Shown: one piece after another, positions 54,991 to 64,000 of the stretch
Layout of the letters: every line of letters begins with the position of its first letter
How positions within the stretch are numbered: position 1 is the stretch's first letter
NCBI GenBank assembly: GCA_013414765.1
Contig: CP058708.1
Coordinates: 4,459,553 to 4,523,552 of the forward strand
Source: Candidatus Accumulibacter cognatus
GTDB lineage: Bacteria > Pseudomonadota > Gammaproteobacteria > Burkholderiales > Rhodocyclaceae
Reading direction: 5' to 3'
Length of the DNA stretch: 64,000 nt
The notes under the pieces: model-generated
Told to the model about the DNA's origin: nothing
Database searches by the model: none
Seen by the model: the letters and a program-made list of their open reading frames with translations, nothing else
Program-made: the position numbers and the translations under genes

Positions 54991-55098
54991 GAACACCACC
55001 GTTCCAAGCTCAGAAGTCTGCAAGACCTCTTCCGCACCCTCCTTCACGAGCTGATGACCGCAAAGACCCGTATTGACGAACTGGAGATTTCCACATGA
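54991..55098 (+). pseudogene. hsdS: hsdS 3' remnant
   Basis: EHHRSKLRSLQDLFRTLLHE then LMTAKTRIDELEIST and a stop: the C-terminal conserved helix of HsdS. Separated from the main part by the IS630-type element. Its stop overlaps the trlF start (ATGA), preserving the ancestral operon junction. Confidence 0.85.
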
Positions 55099-57675
55099 GC
55101 ACGCTCCAAATCCCAATAAAGATTGCGCCCTCACGTTGGCCACGCGGGTCAGAATGGAGGCGATGGGATCTCCATGTCCACACACCTGAAAGCAGACTCG
55201 GATCACCGTTCGGTGGATTGACCTGGGACCATTTCGTGACCAAGATTGAGACAGCAGCAGAGGCGGCGAAGATTTCTGTAATTGGTGTCACCGACTACAT
55301 GACTCTCGATGGATATGAGAAGTTATTCGCGGAAAAGCAAACAAACGGTCGCTTGAGCACGGTCGATTTATTGATTCCGAATATCGAGTTCAGAATGATG
55401 CCGCAGACCGCTGATGGGAAGGCTCTGAACCTTCACTTATTGATCGACCCTTCTGAGGATGATCATATCGATAAGATCAAACGGGCACTAAGAAATCTGA
55501 AGTTCAACTACGACGGGCAACTTTACGGTTGCTGCCGGGAAGATCTGATCGAATTTGGTCGAGCCCAAGACCCGAAGGTTGCAGACGATGATGCCGCATA
55601 TACGTTCGGAATTCGACAATTCAAGCCGGATCGAACTGAGATTAAAAAGTGGCTTGATGGCGAGAGGTGGCTCCGAAGCAATTCGTTGATTGGAATCGCA
55701 AACGGAAAGGATGGGATCAGCGGACTCCCTCTAGATGGCTTTGGTGCCGTCCGTGATGAAATCCTGAAATGGAGCCACTTCGTATTCTCGGGAAACCCGC
55801 GCGATCGTGAACACTACCTTGGCCTCAAGGCGGGCACTCCCAAGGAGGAAATCATTCGCCAGTATCGTTCGTTGAAGCCATGCGTCCACGGCTCCGATGC
55901 ACACGAGGCTGAATCGTTATTTAAACCCGATAACGAACGGTTCTGCTGGGTTAAAAGCGATCCCACCTTCCATGGATTACGCCAGATTCTCTGGGAGCCC
56001 GAAGATCGTGTTCATATCGGGACTCTACCTCCTCAACCGTCCGACCATAGTCAGCAAATTCGAAGGATTTTGCTTTCCAACAGCTCAGGATGGTTTGCGA
56101 CTGATTCGATCGAATTGAACGCGGGGCTCGTGGCGGTAATTGGTGAGAAGGGCGCGGGCAAAACTGCCGTCGCCGACCTCTCATCGTTTGCCTCAGGTTA
56201 CCCGATGGATCGGAAATCCCAATCGTCCTTCATCACAAAAGGAGCGTTGCATCTCTCCGGAACTAAGATTGAACTCGAATGGGGAGGCGGCGACAGGACG
56301 GAAGGAGTTCTTACAGACTCCCCACTAAGTGCCACTCGGCCCCGTGTCCGGTATTTATCTCAGGACTTTGTCGAACGGTTGTGCTCCTCGGATCATGAGG
56401 GAACGGAACTCCAGAAAGCGATTGAGGATGTGGTTTTTGCGAAGTTAGACGAGATACAAAAGGAAGGATACTCATCGTTTGGCGAGCTGCGAAAAGCCCG
56501 GGAAGCCGCATCAAATATCCAGAAGGAGGCACTCCGGGGGGAGCTTGCGACCCTTCACAAGGAAGTCGATAGACTCCAAGAAGCAATCGACCAAAGAGGC
56601 TCGAAGATCAGAGCCAAGGCTGAGATTGAAAAACAGGTTGAAGATTTAAAGAAGCAGCTGCCTGACGCGACTCAATCGGTCGATCAGAAAATTCTGGAAG
56701 AACTTGAAAAGCAACAGATACTCCTAAAAGAACTCGAAGAGCAGATCGCCAACAGAAGCCGGCGACGCCGAACAATTGAGGGAGCAATAGAATCATATGG
56801 TGCCATCAAGAAAAGCACTACTCAGGAAGTAGCAAAAGTTGGGAAGCAGTTGCTCGACGCCGCTGTGGCGGAATCCACGGTGCAGAAAATCAAGCCAACC
56901 TGGGCTCCGGATGTCGATGACCTTCTGCAGAAGGAAGTCGAGAAGTTGGACGCTGAGATCGTAGCCTTAAAAGGGGCGGATGTTGCCCCGCCGAACCCGC
57001 CGTCCGTAATTGGCGTTCAGATAGAAATTGCAAGGCTTAAGGAGCTAGTCGCAAAAGATGAGGTTAGCCGGAAGCGTCTTCTCGATCTTCAAAGACAGAT
57101 TGCGGAGCGGATCGCGAATGCAGAACGATTGGCCAAGGAGATTTTGAATCTCGATGAGAAAGTCACGAAGGCACTTGAAAAACAGAAGGCCAAACAGATC
57201 GATCTGTATCTTGACGTGTTCAAAGCACTGTCAGCCGACGAGGCCGGTCTGAAGGAGCTTTACTCGCCAATGCAGGACGCGATAGACCAGCTCGGAGAGG
57301 AGATGCAATTCAGTGTTTCAGTCGGTTATCAAATTGACGCGAAATCTTGGCTAGACCGGTCGGCAAGATTCTTCGATGGACGCCGAGTTGGTGCCGAAGC
57401 CAAGCGTGAAGAGATTGAGAGAATTGTCGAAACAAAGCTGGTGCCCGCATGGAAGAGCGGTGACCTTGAAACCATTAGGTCTGCGTTTGAAGAGTTTCTT
57501 GCTGCGATAGATATTCGATCGTTTCCGGAAAAGTTCGGAACGTCGAAATCGTCCAGAGTCGAGCTTTCCGATTGGATCTTCTCGGTCGATCACATCAAGC
57601 TGTCCTACAAGATTCACTACTCGGGAACAGAGCTTGAATACCTTTCACCAGGCACTCGTGGGATAGCACTCCTAG
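55095..57675 (+). pseudogene. trlF: TrlF-type PHP/SMC-like ATPase, 5' part, interrupted
   Basis: The intact frame of 860 codons begins with a PHP-type metal-binding domain (RWDLHVHTPESRLG, ISVIGVTDYMTLDGYEK, KPCVHGSDAHEAE). An ABC/SMC-like ATPase follows with Walker A VIGEKGAGKTAVADL and a long coiled coil (about residues 450-720, KEALRGELATLHKEVDRLQE onward), then the signature-like segment YLSPGTRGIALL. Walker B is on the other side of an IS1182 insertion (59220-59597). TrlF proteins accompany type I RM loci; role unresolved, plausibly DNA or RNA cleavage in defence. The frame is broken between the ATPase halves, so the product is inactive. Confidence 0.88.
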
Positions 57676-57750
57676 CAGCCTGTCGGACTTTACCCTTGCC
57701 GCCCGCTGAATATGCTACAATCATAGCCGTTCCAGGAACGGAGGTCCGGC

Positions 57751-59109
57751 ATGTCCCATTTCATCGTCACCGATCGCAAGACCGACTACCTGCTGCCGCC
57801 GTCACTCGACGATTGGTTGAACGAGGATCATTTGGCGCGATTCATTGTGGAGGTGATCGACTCGCTTGATTTGTCGAAGCTGACGCGGCAGTACGCTGGA
57901 CGGGGATCGAAGGCGTACCATCCGGCGACGCTGCTGGCCATTCTGGTCTATGGCTACGCGACGGGTATTTTCTCCAGCCGCAGGCTGGAGCAGGCGACCT
58001 ACGATTCGGTCGCCTTTCGCTACATTGCCGCCGGCAGCCATCCCGATCACGACAGCCTGGCGACGTTCCGCCGGCGTTTTCTGGAGGAACTGAGCGACTT
58101 GTTCGTGCAGGTTCTGGAGATGGCCCGGGAGATGAAGCTGCTCAAACTGGGCAATGTCTGTCTTGACGGCACGAAGATTCAGGCCAACGCCTCCCGCCAC
58201 CGTGCGCTTTCGCACGGCCACATCGAAAAGCTGGAAGCGCCACTCAAGGCGGAGGTGCAGGAACTGTTCGCGCTGGCCGAACAGGCGGATCAGGCGGAGG
58301 TTCCGGACGGCGTCAGCCTGCCGGAAGAAATCAAGCGCCGCGAAGATCGGCTGGTGGCGATGGCGGCGGCCAAGGCGAAGATTGCGGCGCGGGCCGAGGA
58401 GCGCTATCAGCGAGAGAAGGCGCAGTACGACGAGAAGATGGCGCGGCGCAAGGCGAAAGAAGAAGAGACCGGCAGGAAGTGGGGGGGCAGAGTGCCCAAA
58501 GCCCCCGAGCCCGGCGTACGGGACAGTGACCAGATCAATCTGACCGACGAAGAATCGCGCATCATGCCGGTGGCCGGTGGCGGCTTCGAGCAGGCGTACA
58601 ACGCCCAGGCGGCGGTTGATCCCGCGACCCTGCTGGTGGTGGCGGTCGGCGTGACGCAAGCCCCCAACGACAAGGAGCAGGTCGAGCCGATGCTGGCGAC
58701 GCTCCAGGCGCAGGCCGATGGGCTGGGTTCCGTGCACGGGATGATCGCCGACACGGGCTTCTACAGCGAGAAGAACATCAAGGCGTGCGAGGCGGCCGGC
58801 ATCGTCCCCTTGATCGCGGTGGCGCGCGACGAGCACCATCCTGGCTGGCGGGAGCGGCATAGCGAACCGGCCGCGCTACCGGAGCATGCGACACCCGTGC
58901 AGGCCATGTCGCATCGTTTGAAGACCAGAGCGGGGCGAGCGCTCTATGCGTTGCGCAAGCAGACCGTCGAGCCGGTCTTCGGCATCATCAAGTCGGTCAT
59001 GGGCTTTCGCCAGTTTTCCTTGCGGGGTTGGCAGAAGGTCACCGGGGAATGGACGCTGGTCTGCCTGGCGTGGAATTTGAAGCGCATGGCCAAGTTGCGC
59101 CCGCAGTAG
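57751..59109 (+). CDS. IS1182 transposase
   Basis: 452 residues; GGAGG precedes the ATG. DYLLPPSLDDWLNEDHLARF is the IS1182/IS5-like start, KLGNVCLDGTKIQANASRHR carries the first catalytic Asp, GMIADTGFYSEKNIKACEAA the second and KQTVEPVFGIIKSVMGFRQF the Glu of the DDE triad. A basic charged linker lies in the middle (about 190-250). Unbroken, so the element should be able to move. Confidence 0.95.
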   Translation: MSHFIVTDRKTDYLLPPSLDDWLNEDHLARFIVEVIDSLDLSKLTRQYAGRGSKAYHPATLLAILVYGYATGIFSSRRLEQATYDSVAFRYIAAGSHPDHDSLATFRRRFLEELSDLFVQVLEMAREMKLLKLGNVCLDGTKIQANASRHRALSHGHIEKLEAPLKAEVQELFALAEQADQAEVPDGVSLPEEIKRREDRLVAMAAAKAKIAARAEERYQREKAQYDEKMARRKAKEEETGRKWGGRVPKAPEPGVRDSDQINLTDEESRIMPVAGGGFEQAYNAQAAVDPATLLVVAVGVTQAPNDKEQVEPMLATLQAQADGLGSVHGMIADTGFYSEKNIKACEAAGIVPLIAVARDEHHPGWRERHSEPAALPEHATPVQAMSHRLKTRAGRALYALRKQTVEPVFGIIKSVMGFRQFSLRGWQKVTGEWTLVCLAWNLKRMAKLRPQ

Positions 59110-59130
59110 AGAAAAACGAGGAAAAACCTC

Positions 59131-59166
59131 AAAAAGGCCGGAAAATCGACAAATTCCGGCCTTTTT
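59131..59166. terminator. Bidirectional terminator in the IS1182 element
   Basis: AAAAAGGCCGGAA (59131-59143) and TTCCGGCCTTTTT (59154-59166) form a perfect 13-bp stem with a 10-base loop. It follows the transposase stop and would also stop transcription into the 3' part of trlF and hsdR. Confidence 0.88.
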
Positions 59167-59219
59167 CATGCCGAAAAGTAAAATTTGTCGGTTTCCCGGG
59201 CGCCAAGTCCGACAGGCTG

Positions 59220-59597
59220 CTAGTTCTCTACTTGCTGATGGATGAGGACGACACACGACCGCTCTTAATTGATCAACCAGAAGGTAATTTGGACAATTCA
59301 TCCGTCTACAAGCAACTGGTGCCTTACATCAGGAAAGCGAAGAAGCGTCGGCAGATTATTCTAATTACCCACAACCCGAATCTTGTTGTCGCGACTGATG
59401 CCGAACAGGTCATTATTGCGACAGCGGAGAGACCTACTACCCAGCCATATCCCTGTCTACGCTACGACTCGGGCGGTTTGGAACATTCAGTTGCTGGAAC
59501 TGATATGGGCGTTCGCGAAGCGGTTTGTTTGCTTCTCGAAGGCGGCGAGGACGCATTTAGAGCACGTGAAAATAGATATTCTCTCGTGCAACTTTAG
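59220..59597 (+). pseudogene. trlF: trlF 3' part
   Basis: Continues exactly from the interruption: LVLYLLMDEDDTRPLLIDQP then EGNLDNSSVYKQLVPYIRKA, with Walker B (LLIDQPEGNLDN) and the switch region QIILITHNPNLVVATDAEQV. Removing the IS and one CTAG copy restores one frame (GIALLVLYLLMDEDD), so the gene was intact before insertion. Confidence 0.9.
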
Positions 59598-59602
59598 TCA
59601 TC

Positions 59603-59881
59603 ATGCCCACCCCCTGCGAACACAAAACCGTCCAAGCCCGCATCCTCGGCTACGCCGAGGCCATCGGCTGGACGCTTGTGCCCCGCGAGGAAGCCGAGCA
59701 GCGGCGCGACTTTGATCCTGATGTCCCACCCGCCGACCGCGACTTGCTCGGGCAATTCCGCCATCTGCACACCGACCTCTACGGCAACCGGGCCAGGCCC
59801 ATAAATCAGATCGCACATATCGCAATGAATTGCGACAAAGCAGACCAAAGCCAAATAACTCGCAATACATTACGACTATGA
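59603..59881 (+). pseudogene. Truncated duplicate of the hsdR 5' end
   Basis: Starts MPTPCEHKTVQARILGYAEA, nearly identical to the true hsdR start at 59975, to DPDVPPADR. It then skips about 30 residues to LLGQFRHLHTDLYGNR and diverges into AT-rich sequence. It is a failed or partial tandem duplication rather than a working protein. Confidence 0.85.
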
Positions 59882-59974
59882 AGATCACCGACCCCTTCAC
59901 CAATTCGCGACAGAAACACCTCTTTTGCGACAAATAAATGAAGACGCGACAAATAAGCTGACGAGGGATCGACA

Positions 59975-62900
59975 ATGCCCACCCCCGGCGAACACAAAAC
60001 CGTCCAGGCCCGCATCCTCGGCTACGCCGAGGCCATCGGCTGGACGCTTGTGTCCCGCGAGGAGGCCGAGCAGCGGCGCGGCTTTGATCCGGATGTGCCG
60101 CCCGCCGACCGCGCCAAGAACCGCTCGCTCTTCTTCGACGACCTGCTCGACGCCAAGCTGCGGGAATTCAACCCGCGCTACGCCGAGGCCGAGGGCGCCT
60201 TGCTCGGGCAGTTTCGCCATCTGCACGCCGACATCTTCGGCAACCGGGAATTTGTCGAGCACCTGCGCAACCGGGGCAAGTTCTTCGACCACGAGGAGAA
60301 GCGCGAGCGCGACCTGATGCTGATCGATTACGACGATCCGGCGCGCAATGTTTATGAAGTCACCGAGGAATGGGCCTTTCACAACGGCCACTACGGCACG
60401 CGGGAGGATGTGGTCTTTCTCATCAACGGCATCCCGGTGCTGGTGATCGAGTGCAAGAACGCCAACAAGGACGAAGCGATTGCCCTGGGGGTGGACCAGA
60501 TCCGCCGTTACCACCGCGAGACGCCCGAGCTCTTCGTGTCGCAGCAGATCTTCACCGCCACCGACGCCATCGGCTTTTCCTACGGGGTGAGCTGGAACAC
60601 GGTGCGGCGGAACATCTTCAACTGGAAGATTTTGGAACCGCAGATGCCGCAGATGGGCGCAGATGAAGACAACCCAAAGAATAATCTGCGTAAATCTGCG
60701 ACATCTGCGGTTAAAGAAATCCCCAGCCGTCTGGAGCAGAAGGTCAGAACGTTCTGTTCGATCCCCAATATCTTGTCTCTGTTGAAGGACTACATCGTCT
60801 TTGCCGAGAAGGACGAGGAGCTCAACAAGTACATCCTGCGCCAGCACCAGACCGGCGCGGTGGAGGCAACCGTCGGCCGCGCCCTCGATCCCGGTCGAAC
60901 GCGCGGCCTGGTCTGGCACACCCAGGGCAGCGGCAAGACCTTCACCATGATCAAGGCGGCGGAGCGGCTGTTCCGCGCGCCCGGGGCGGACAAGCCCACC
61001 GTGCTGCTGATGATCGACCGCAACGAGCTGGAAGACCAGATGCTCAAGAATCTCGCCGCGCTGGGGCTGGGCAATCTCGAGCACGCCGGCAGCATCGCCC
61101 GGCTCAACCAGCTGCTGCGCGACGACTACCGGGGCATCATCGTGACGATGATCCACAAGTTCCGCGACATGCCGGCGGACTTGAACACGCGCTCGAACAT
61201 CTACGTGCTGATCGACGAGGCCCACCGTACCACCGGCGGCGACCTCGGCAACTTCCTCATGGCCGGCCTGCCGAACGCGACCTTCCTCGGCTTCACCGGC
61301 ACGCCGGTGGACAAGACGGTGTATGGCAAGGGCACTTTCAAGACCTTCGGCTGCGAGGACGACCAGGGCTACCTGCACAAGTATTCCATCGCCGACAGCA
61401 TCGAGGACGGCACCACGCTGCCGCTCTACTACCAGCTCGCCCCCAACGAAATGCTGGTGCCGCACGAGACCCTGGACAAGGAGTTCCTGTCGCTGGCCGA
61501 AGCCGAGGGCGTGGCCGACATCGAGGAGTTGAACAAGATTCTCGAACGGGCGGTGAACCTGAAGAACTTCCTCAAAGGCAAGGAGCGTATCCGGCAAGTG
61601 GCGCAATTCGTCGCCGCGCATTACCGCGGGAACGTCGAGCCGCTGGGCTACAAGGCCTTCCTGGTCGGCGTCGACCGCGAGGCCTGCGCCCACTACAAGC
61701 ACGCGCTCGACCAGTTTCTGCCGCCGGAGTATTCCGAGGTCGTCTACACCGGCAGCAACAACGATTCGAGGCTGCTGAAGGAATTCCATCTCGACCCGAA
61801 GAAGGAGCGGCAGATTCGCAAGAGCTTCGGCAAGCTCGACCAGATGCCGAAGATCCTGATCGTGACCGAGAAGCTGCTCACCGGCTTCGATGCGCCGGTG
61901 CTTTACGCGATGTATCTCGACAAGCCGATGCGCGACCACACGCTGCTTCAGGCCATCGCCCGGGTGAACCGCCCCTTTGAAAACGAGGCGCAGCAGATGG
62001 TGAAGCCGCATGGCTTCGTGCTGGATTTCGTCGGCATCTTCGACAAGCTGGAAAAGGCGCTGGCCTTCGACAGCGACGAGATCAACGCCATCGTCAAGGA
62101 CCTGAAGCTGCTGAAGCTGCTGTTCAAGAACAAGATGGAGTCCAGGGCTCCAGACTACCTCGGATTGATCGAGCGCAACTTCAACGACAAGGACGTCGAC
62201 ACCCTTATCGAGCATTTCCGCGACCCCGAGCGGCGCAAGGCGTTCTTCAAGGAGTACAAGGAGATCGAGATGCTCTACGAGATCATCTCGCCCGATGCCT
62301 TCCTGCGTCCGTTCATTGCCGACTACGGCACCTTGACGGCAATCTACCAGATCGTCCGCAAGGCCTACACCCGGACGGTGATGGTCGACCGCGAGTTTCA
62401 GGCCAAGACCAGCCATCTGGTGCAGCAGCAGGTCGGCAGTTATGGCGTGGGCGGTCTGGGCGAGATGCTCGCGATCGACGGCAATACCATCGAGCTGATC
62501 AAGAACAAGAGCGGCGGGGATGGCACCAAGGTCATCAACCTGATCAAGAGCATTGAAAAACTGGCTCAGGAAAACAGCGACGACCCTTGCCTGATCGCCA
62601 TGGCGGAGCGGGCGAGGGCGGTGCAGGAGAGCTTCGAGCAGCGCCAGACCAGCACGGCCGAGGCCCTGGCCGAATTGCTGCGTGAAGTGGAGGGCAATGA
62701 AGCGCGGAAGAAGGAACAGGCCGAGAAGTCCTTCGATGGCCTGACCTATTTTGTCTATCGCAGCCTGCTGGACGCAAAGATTGAGAACGCTGAGGTGGTC
62801 AGCCGCAAGATTCGCCACGCCTTCAGTGAATTTCCGAACTGGAAACGCAGCGAAAAGGAATTTCGCGATCTCAGAAAGAAAGCCACCTTCGCCATCTTTG

Positions 62901-62980
62901 CCGAAACCGACGACCTTGAGCGGGTGACGGCCTTGGTGGATGAATTGTTTACGCTGCTGGAAAAGGCGGATCGGATCTAG
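59975..62980 (+). CDS. hsdR: Type I restriction endonuclease subunit R
   Basis: 1001 residues. The N-terminal PD-(D/E)xK nuclease shows VLVIECKNANKDEAIALGVD. The motor has Walker A GLVWHTQGSGKTFTMIKAAE, the DEAH box VLIDEAHRTTGGDLG, FLGFTGTPVD, and motif VI LLQAIARVNRP. A C-terminal helical region binds the MTase core. The start has GAGGGA upstream. Around residues 221-246 there is an odd in-frame insert (PQMPQMGADEDNPKNNLRKS and following) encoded by a palindromic repeat. It is intact as a frame, but the RM complex depends on the damaged HsdS. Confidence 0.93.
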   Translation: MPTPGEHKTVQARILGYAEAIGWTLVSREEAEQRRGFDPDVPPADRAKNRSLFFDDLLDAKLREFNPRYAEAEGALLGQFRHLHADIFGNREFVEHLRNRGKFFDHEEKRERDLMLIDYDDPARNVYEVTEEWAFHNGHYGTREDVVFLINGIPVLVIECKNANKDEAIALGVDQIRRYHRETPELFVSQQIFTATDAIGFSYGVSWNTVRRNIFNWKILEPQMPQMGADEDNPKNNLRKSATSAVKEIPSRLEQKVRTFCSIPNILSLLKDYIVFAEKDEELNKYILRQHQTGAVEATVGRALDPGRTRGLVWHTQGSGKTFTMIKAAERLFRAPGADKPTVLLMIDRNELEDQMLKNLAALGLGNLEHAGSIARLNQLLRDDYRGIIVTMIHKFRDMPADLNTRSNIYVLIDEAHRTTGGDLGNFLMAGLPNATFLGFTGTPVDKTVYGKGTFKTFGCEDDQGYLHKYSIADSIEDGTTLPLYYQLAPNEMLVPHETLDKEFLSLAEAEGVADIEELNKILERAVNLKNFLKGKERIRQVAQFVAAHYRGNVEPLGYKAFLVGVDREACAHYKHALDQFLPPEYSEVVYTGSNNDSRLLKEFHLDPKKERQIRKSFGKLDQMPKILIVTEKLLTGFDAPVLYAMYLDKPMRDHTLLQAIARVNRPFENEAQQMVKPHGFVLDFVGIFDKLEKALAFDSDEINAIVKDLKLLKLLFKNKMESRAPDYLGLIERNFNDKDVDTLIEHFRDPERRKAFFKEYKEIEMLYEIISPDAFLRPFIADYGTLTAIYQIVRKAYTRTVMVDREFQAKTSHLVQQQVGSYGVGGLGEMLAIDGNTIELIKNKSGGDGTKVINLIKSIEKLAQENSDDPCLIAMAERARAVQESFEQRQTSTAEALAELLREVEGNEARKKEQAEKSFDGLTYFVYRSLLDAKIENAEVVSRKIRHAFSEFPNWKRSEKEFRDLRKKATFAIFAETDDLERVTALVDELFTLLEKADRI
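60636..60712. repeat. In-frame CGCAGATG palindrome inside hsdR
   Basis: 77 bases: a left arm AACCGCAGATGCCGCAGATG (continuing to 60665) and a right arm (60683-60712) that is its complement with a few mismatches, ending ATCTGCGGTT. Arms and order match those around the GxxExxY gene at 51143-51574, with only a 17-base linker between them. It adds about 26 residues between the nuclease and motor domains without breaking the frame. Confidence 0.85.
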
Positions 62981-62984
62981 GGCA

Positions 62985-63320
62985 GTGACGTTGATCGATC
63001 ACAAAGACGCTTTCAAACAGCGAGTACGCCAATGGGCCGACAAGCTGGACGTCAAGATCGTCTGGCTGGGGGTGCGGCCGATGCGGAACAAATGGGCGTC
63101 ATGTTCCACCGCGGGCCATTTGAATTTCAGCGACGAACTACCCGCCCTGAAACCCGAGCTGTGGGACTACGTGATCGTCCACGAGCTGCTCCACTTCTCG
63201 GTGCCCAACCACGGAAAGCTCTGGAAAAGCCTGATGCACGCCCATCTGGGTGAGTATGAGGCACATGCATGTGAGTTAAAGAAGATAACGCATAACATTT
63301 CGCTACAGCGGGAGCGCTGA
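62985..63320 (+). CDS. YgjP-like (DUF45) zinc metallopeptidase
   Basis: About 111 residues from a GTG at 62985, five bases after the hsdR stop (TTG at 62991 is an alternative). The zinc motif HELLH lies in DYVIVHELLHFSVPNHGKLW, with the downstream His of the family; VRPMRNKWASCSTAGHLNF is the conserved block before it. Such proteins commonly trail hsdR in type I RM operons; substrate unknown. The family is usually longer, so this is a minimal version. Confidence 0.85.
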   Translation: MTLIDHKDAFKQRVRQWADKLDVKIVWLGVRPMRNKWASCSTAGHLNFSDELPALKPELWDYVIVHELLHFSVPNHGKLWKSLMHAHLGEYEAHACELKKITHNISLQRER

Positions 63321-63408
63321 CGCACGCTGTTAAGCTTATTCCTCGTCCGGATCCTGCCCGGTCGCGCCAGCGCGGCCCCGTAACACAACCAACCCGCTCT
63401 TCGCAGCT

Positions 63409-64000
63409 TTACATCTGTCGCTTCACCCGCATGGCCAGCGCGCTGACGCCCATGAAGGCAACACCCATCAGGACCAGCGAGATCGGCCAGCCCAGTGAAT
63501 CGACGAAATGCTGGGTGGTGAAATAGCCGATGTAGCTCAGCATGGCGATCACCGTCGTTAGCAGCAGGGCGCGGCTTTGCAGCAGGATGCAGGCGTAAAG
63601 CATCGAGGCCGTGACGGCGAAGAAAGCCGGTTCGACAGCGGTCTTGTACACCAGATCGAACAGGCCGGTGTAGGCCATGGCCGAACCGATCAGCATGCCC
63701 AGCCCGGCCAGGCGGTCCTGTCGCCGGCCTTTTTCCAGACCGTAGGCGGCCGAGATGATCGACATGCCGGTGAGAAGCACGGCCCAGTTGGGGGCCGAGG
63801 CGATGGCCACCCGATCGAAGATGCCGGCGTTGAGCCAGCACAGGGCGATCAGGAAGGCGAACTCGGACAGGCTGCGATGGGGGGATTTCTCCAGTTCGGT
63901 CGCCACCAGAAACAGCGAGCCGCCAAGAATGATGGCGCTGAAACCCGGTGAGACGTCGAGCATGTCGAGACCGACTTGCAGGAAGGCGTATACGAACAGC
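63409..64000 (-). CDS. Multi-pass membrane protein, 5' end outside window
   Basis: The frame is open to the right edge (LFVYAFLQVGLDMLDVSPGF), so the ATG at 63963 is probably not the real start. It shows at least five hydrophobic helices, for example FSAIILGGSLFLVATEL, FAFLIALCWLNAGIF, MLYACILLQSRALLLTTVIA and PISLVLMGVAFMGVSALAM. No family recognised; inner-membrane location. It is convergent with the metallopeptidase gene and probably belongs to the chromosome beyond the RM locus. Confidence 0.75.
   Translation of the reverse strand, partial: LFVYAFLQVGLDMLDVSPGFSAIILGGSLFLVATELEKSPHRSLSEFAFLIALCWLNAGIFDRVAIASAPNWAVLLTGMSIISAAYGLEKGRRQDRLAGLGMLIGSAMAYTGLFDLVYKTAVEPAFFAVTASMLYACILLQSRALLLTTVIAMLSYIGYFTTQHFVDSLGWPISLVLMGVAFMGVSALAMRVKRQM

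Larger units (their letters stand above)
57676..59219 (+). mobile_element. IS1182-family element in trlF
   Basis: 1,544 bp with 15-bp perfect terminal inverted repeats CAGCCTGTCGGACTT (57676-57690) and AAGTCCGACAGGCTG (59205-59219). It is flanked by the 4-bp target duplication CTAG (57672-57675 and 59220-59223). One complete transposase gene. The clean ends and intact gene indicate a recent insertion. Confidence 0.95.

Noticed and set aside
59897..62818. 973-codon minus-strand frame
   Set aside because: Antisense of hsdR, which has complete nuclease and helicase motifs.

Overview
The window is GC-rich, densely coding chromosomal DNA of a Gram-negative bacterium. A PEP-CTERM secreted protein, a SulP anion transporter, a canonical type I-C CRISPR-Cas operon, an MtnA/class II aldolase pair and a glutamate-cysteine ligase-like gene together suggest a betaproteobacterium of the Rhodocyclales type, possibly Accumulibacter-like. 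That placement is inference from gene content; there is no rRNA or marker gene here.

Layout. 1-10.9 kb: mostly housekeeping and envelope genes (a PAS sensor running off the left edge, a PEP-CTERM protein, a SLOG protein, a DUF1269 protein, a large Gly-rich lipoprotein and SulP), separated by decayed mobile DNA. 10.9-13.4 kb: a graveyard of TPR, coiled-coil and IS91-type remnants plus a degenerate IS3 element that abuts a truncated CRISPR repeat. 13.4-23.5 kb: a CRISPR array (29 full 37-nt repeats, one 11-nt partial, 29 spacers) and a complete leftward type I-C operon cas3-cas5-cas8c(-cas11c)-cas7-cas4-cas1-cas2, with the leader between cas2 and the array. 24.2-30.1 kb: a peroxiredoxin-like gene, an FAD oxidoreductase, a class II aldolase overlapping mtnA (methylthio-pentose salvage) and a GCS2-family ligase.

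30.1-43.8 kb is the most striking region: an accessory island inserted between the GCS2 ligase and what looks like its former operon partner (an M14-type metallopeptidase at 44.05 kb). A diverged, internally deleted copy of the ligase 3' end remains on the far side. The island encodes a patatin phospholipase, a PGDYG protein, a deoxyribosyltransferase-like/TRAFs-binding/SLOG protein, a TIR protein, a MoxR AAA+ ATPase, a degenerate vWA-like protein and a 789-aa protein ending in an FGE-sulfatase (C-type-lectin-like) domain. The end of that domain is the variable region of a diversity-generating retroelement (DGR). The template repeat, a second variable-region gene, an avd gene and a reverse transcriptase follow. 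Both variable regions differ from the template overwhelmingly at adenines. The reverse transcriptase, however, has lost its central part and avd is frameshifted, so diversification appears frozen. Two REP/RAYT units close the island.

45.1-48.9 kb: a leftward two-gene unit of an nSTAND NTPase with a transmembrane segment and near-identical 48-residue TPRs, preceded by a protein with an R-x4-H motif (HEPN-like, tentative). 49.6-63.3 kb: a type I restriction-modification locus (hsdM, GxxExxY cassette, rhuM, hsdS, trlF, hsdR, YgjP-like metallopeptidase). hsdS is interrupted by an IS630-type element, trlF by an intact IS1182 element with a clean 4-bp target duplication, and hsdR carries an in-frame palindromic insertion related to the inverted repeats that flank the GxxExxY gene. 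The window ends in a membrane protein running off the right edge. About half of the window is therefore defence or conflict machinery, much of it visibly decayed or silenced.
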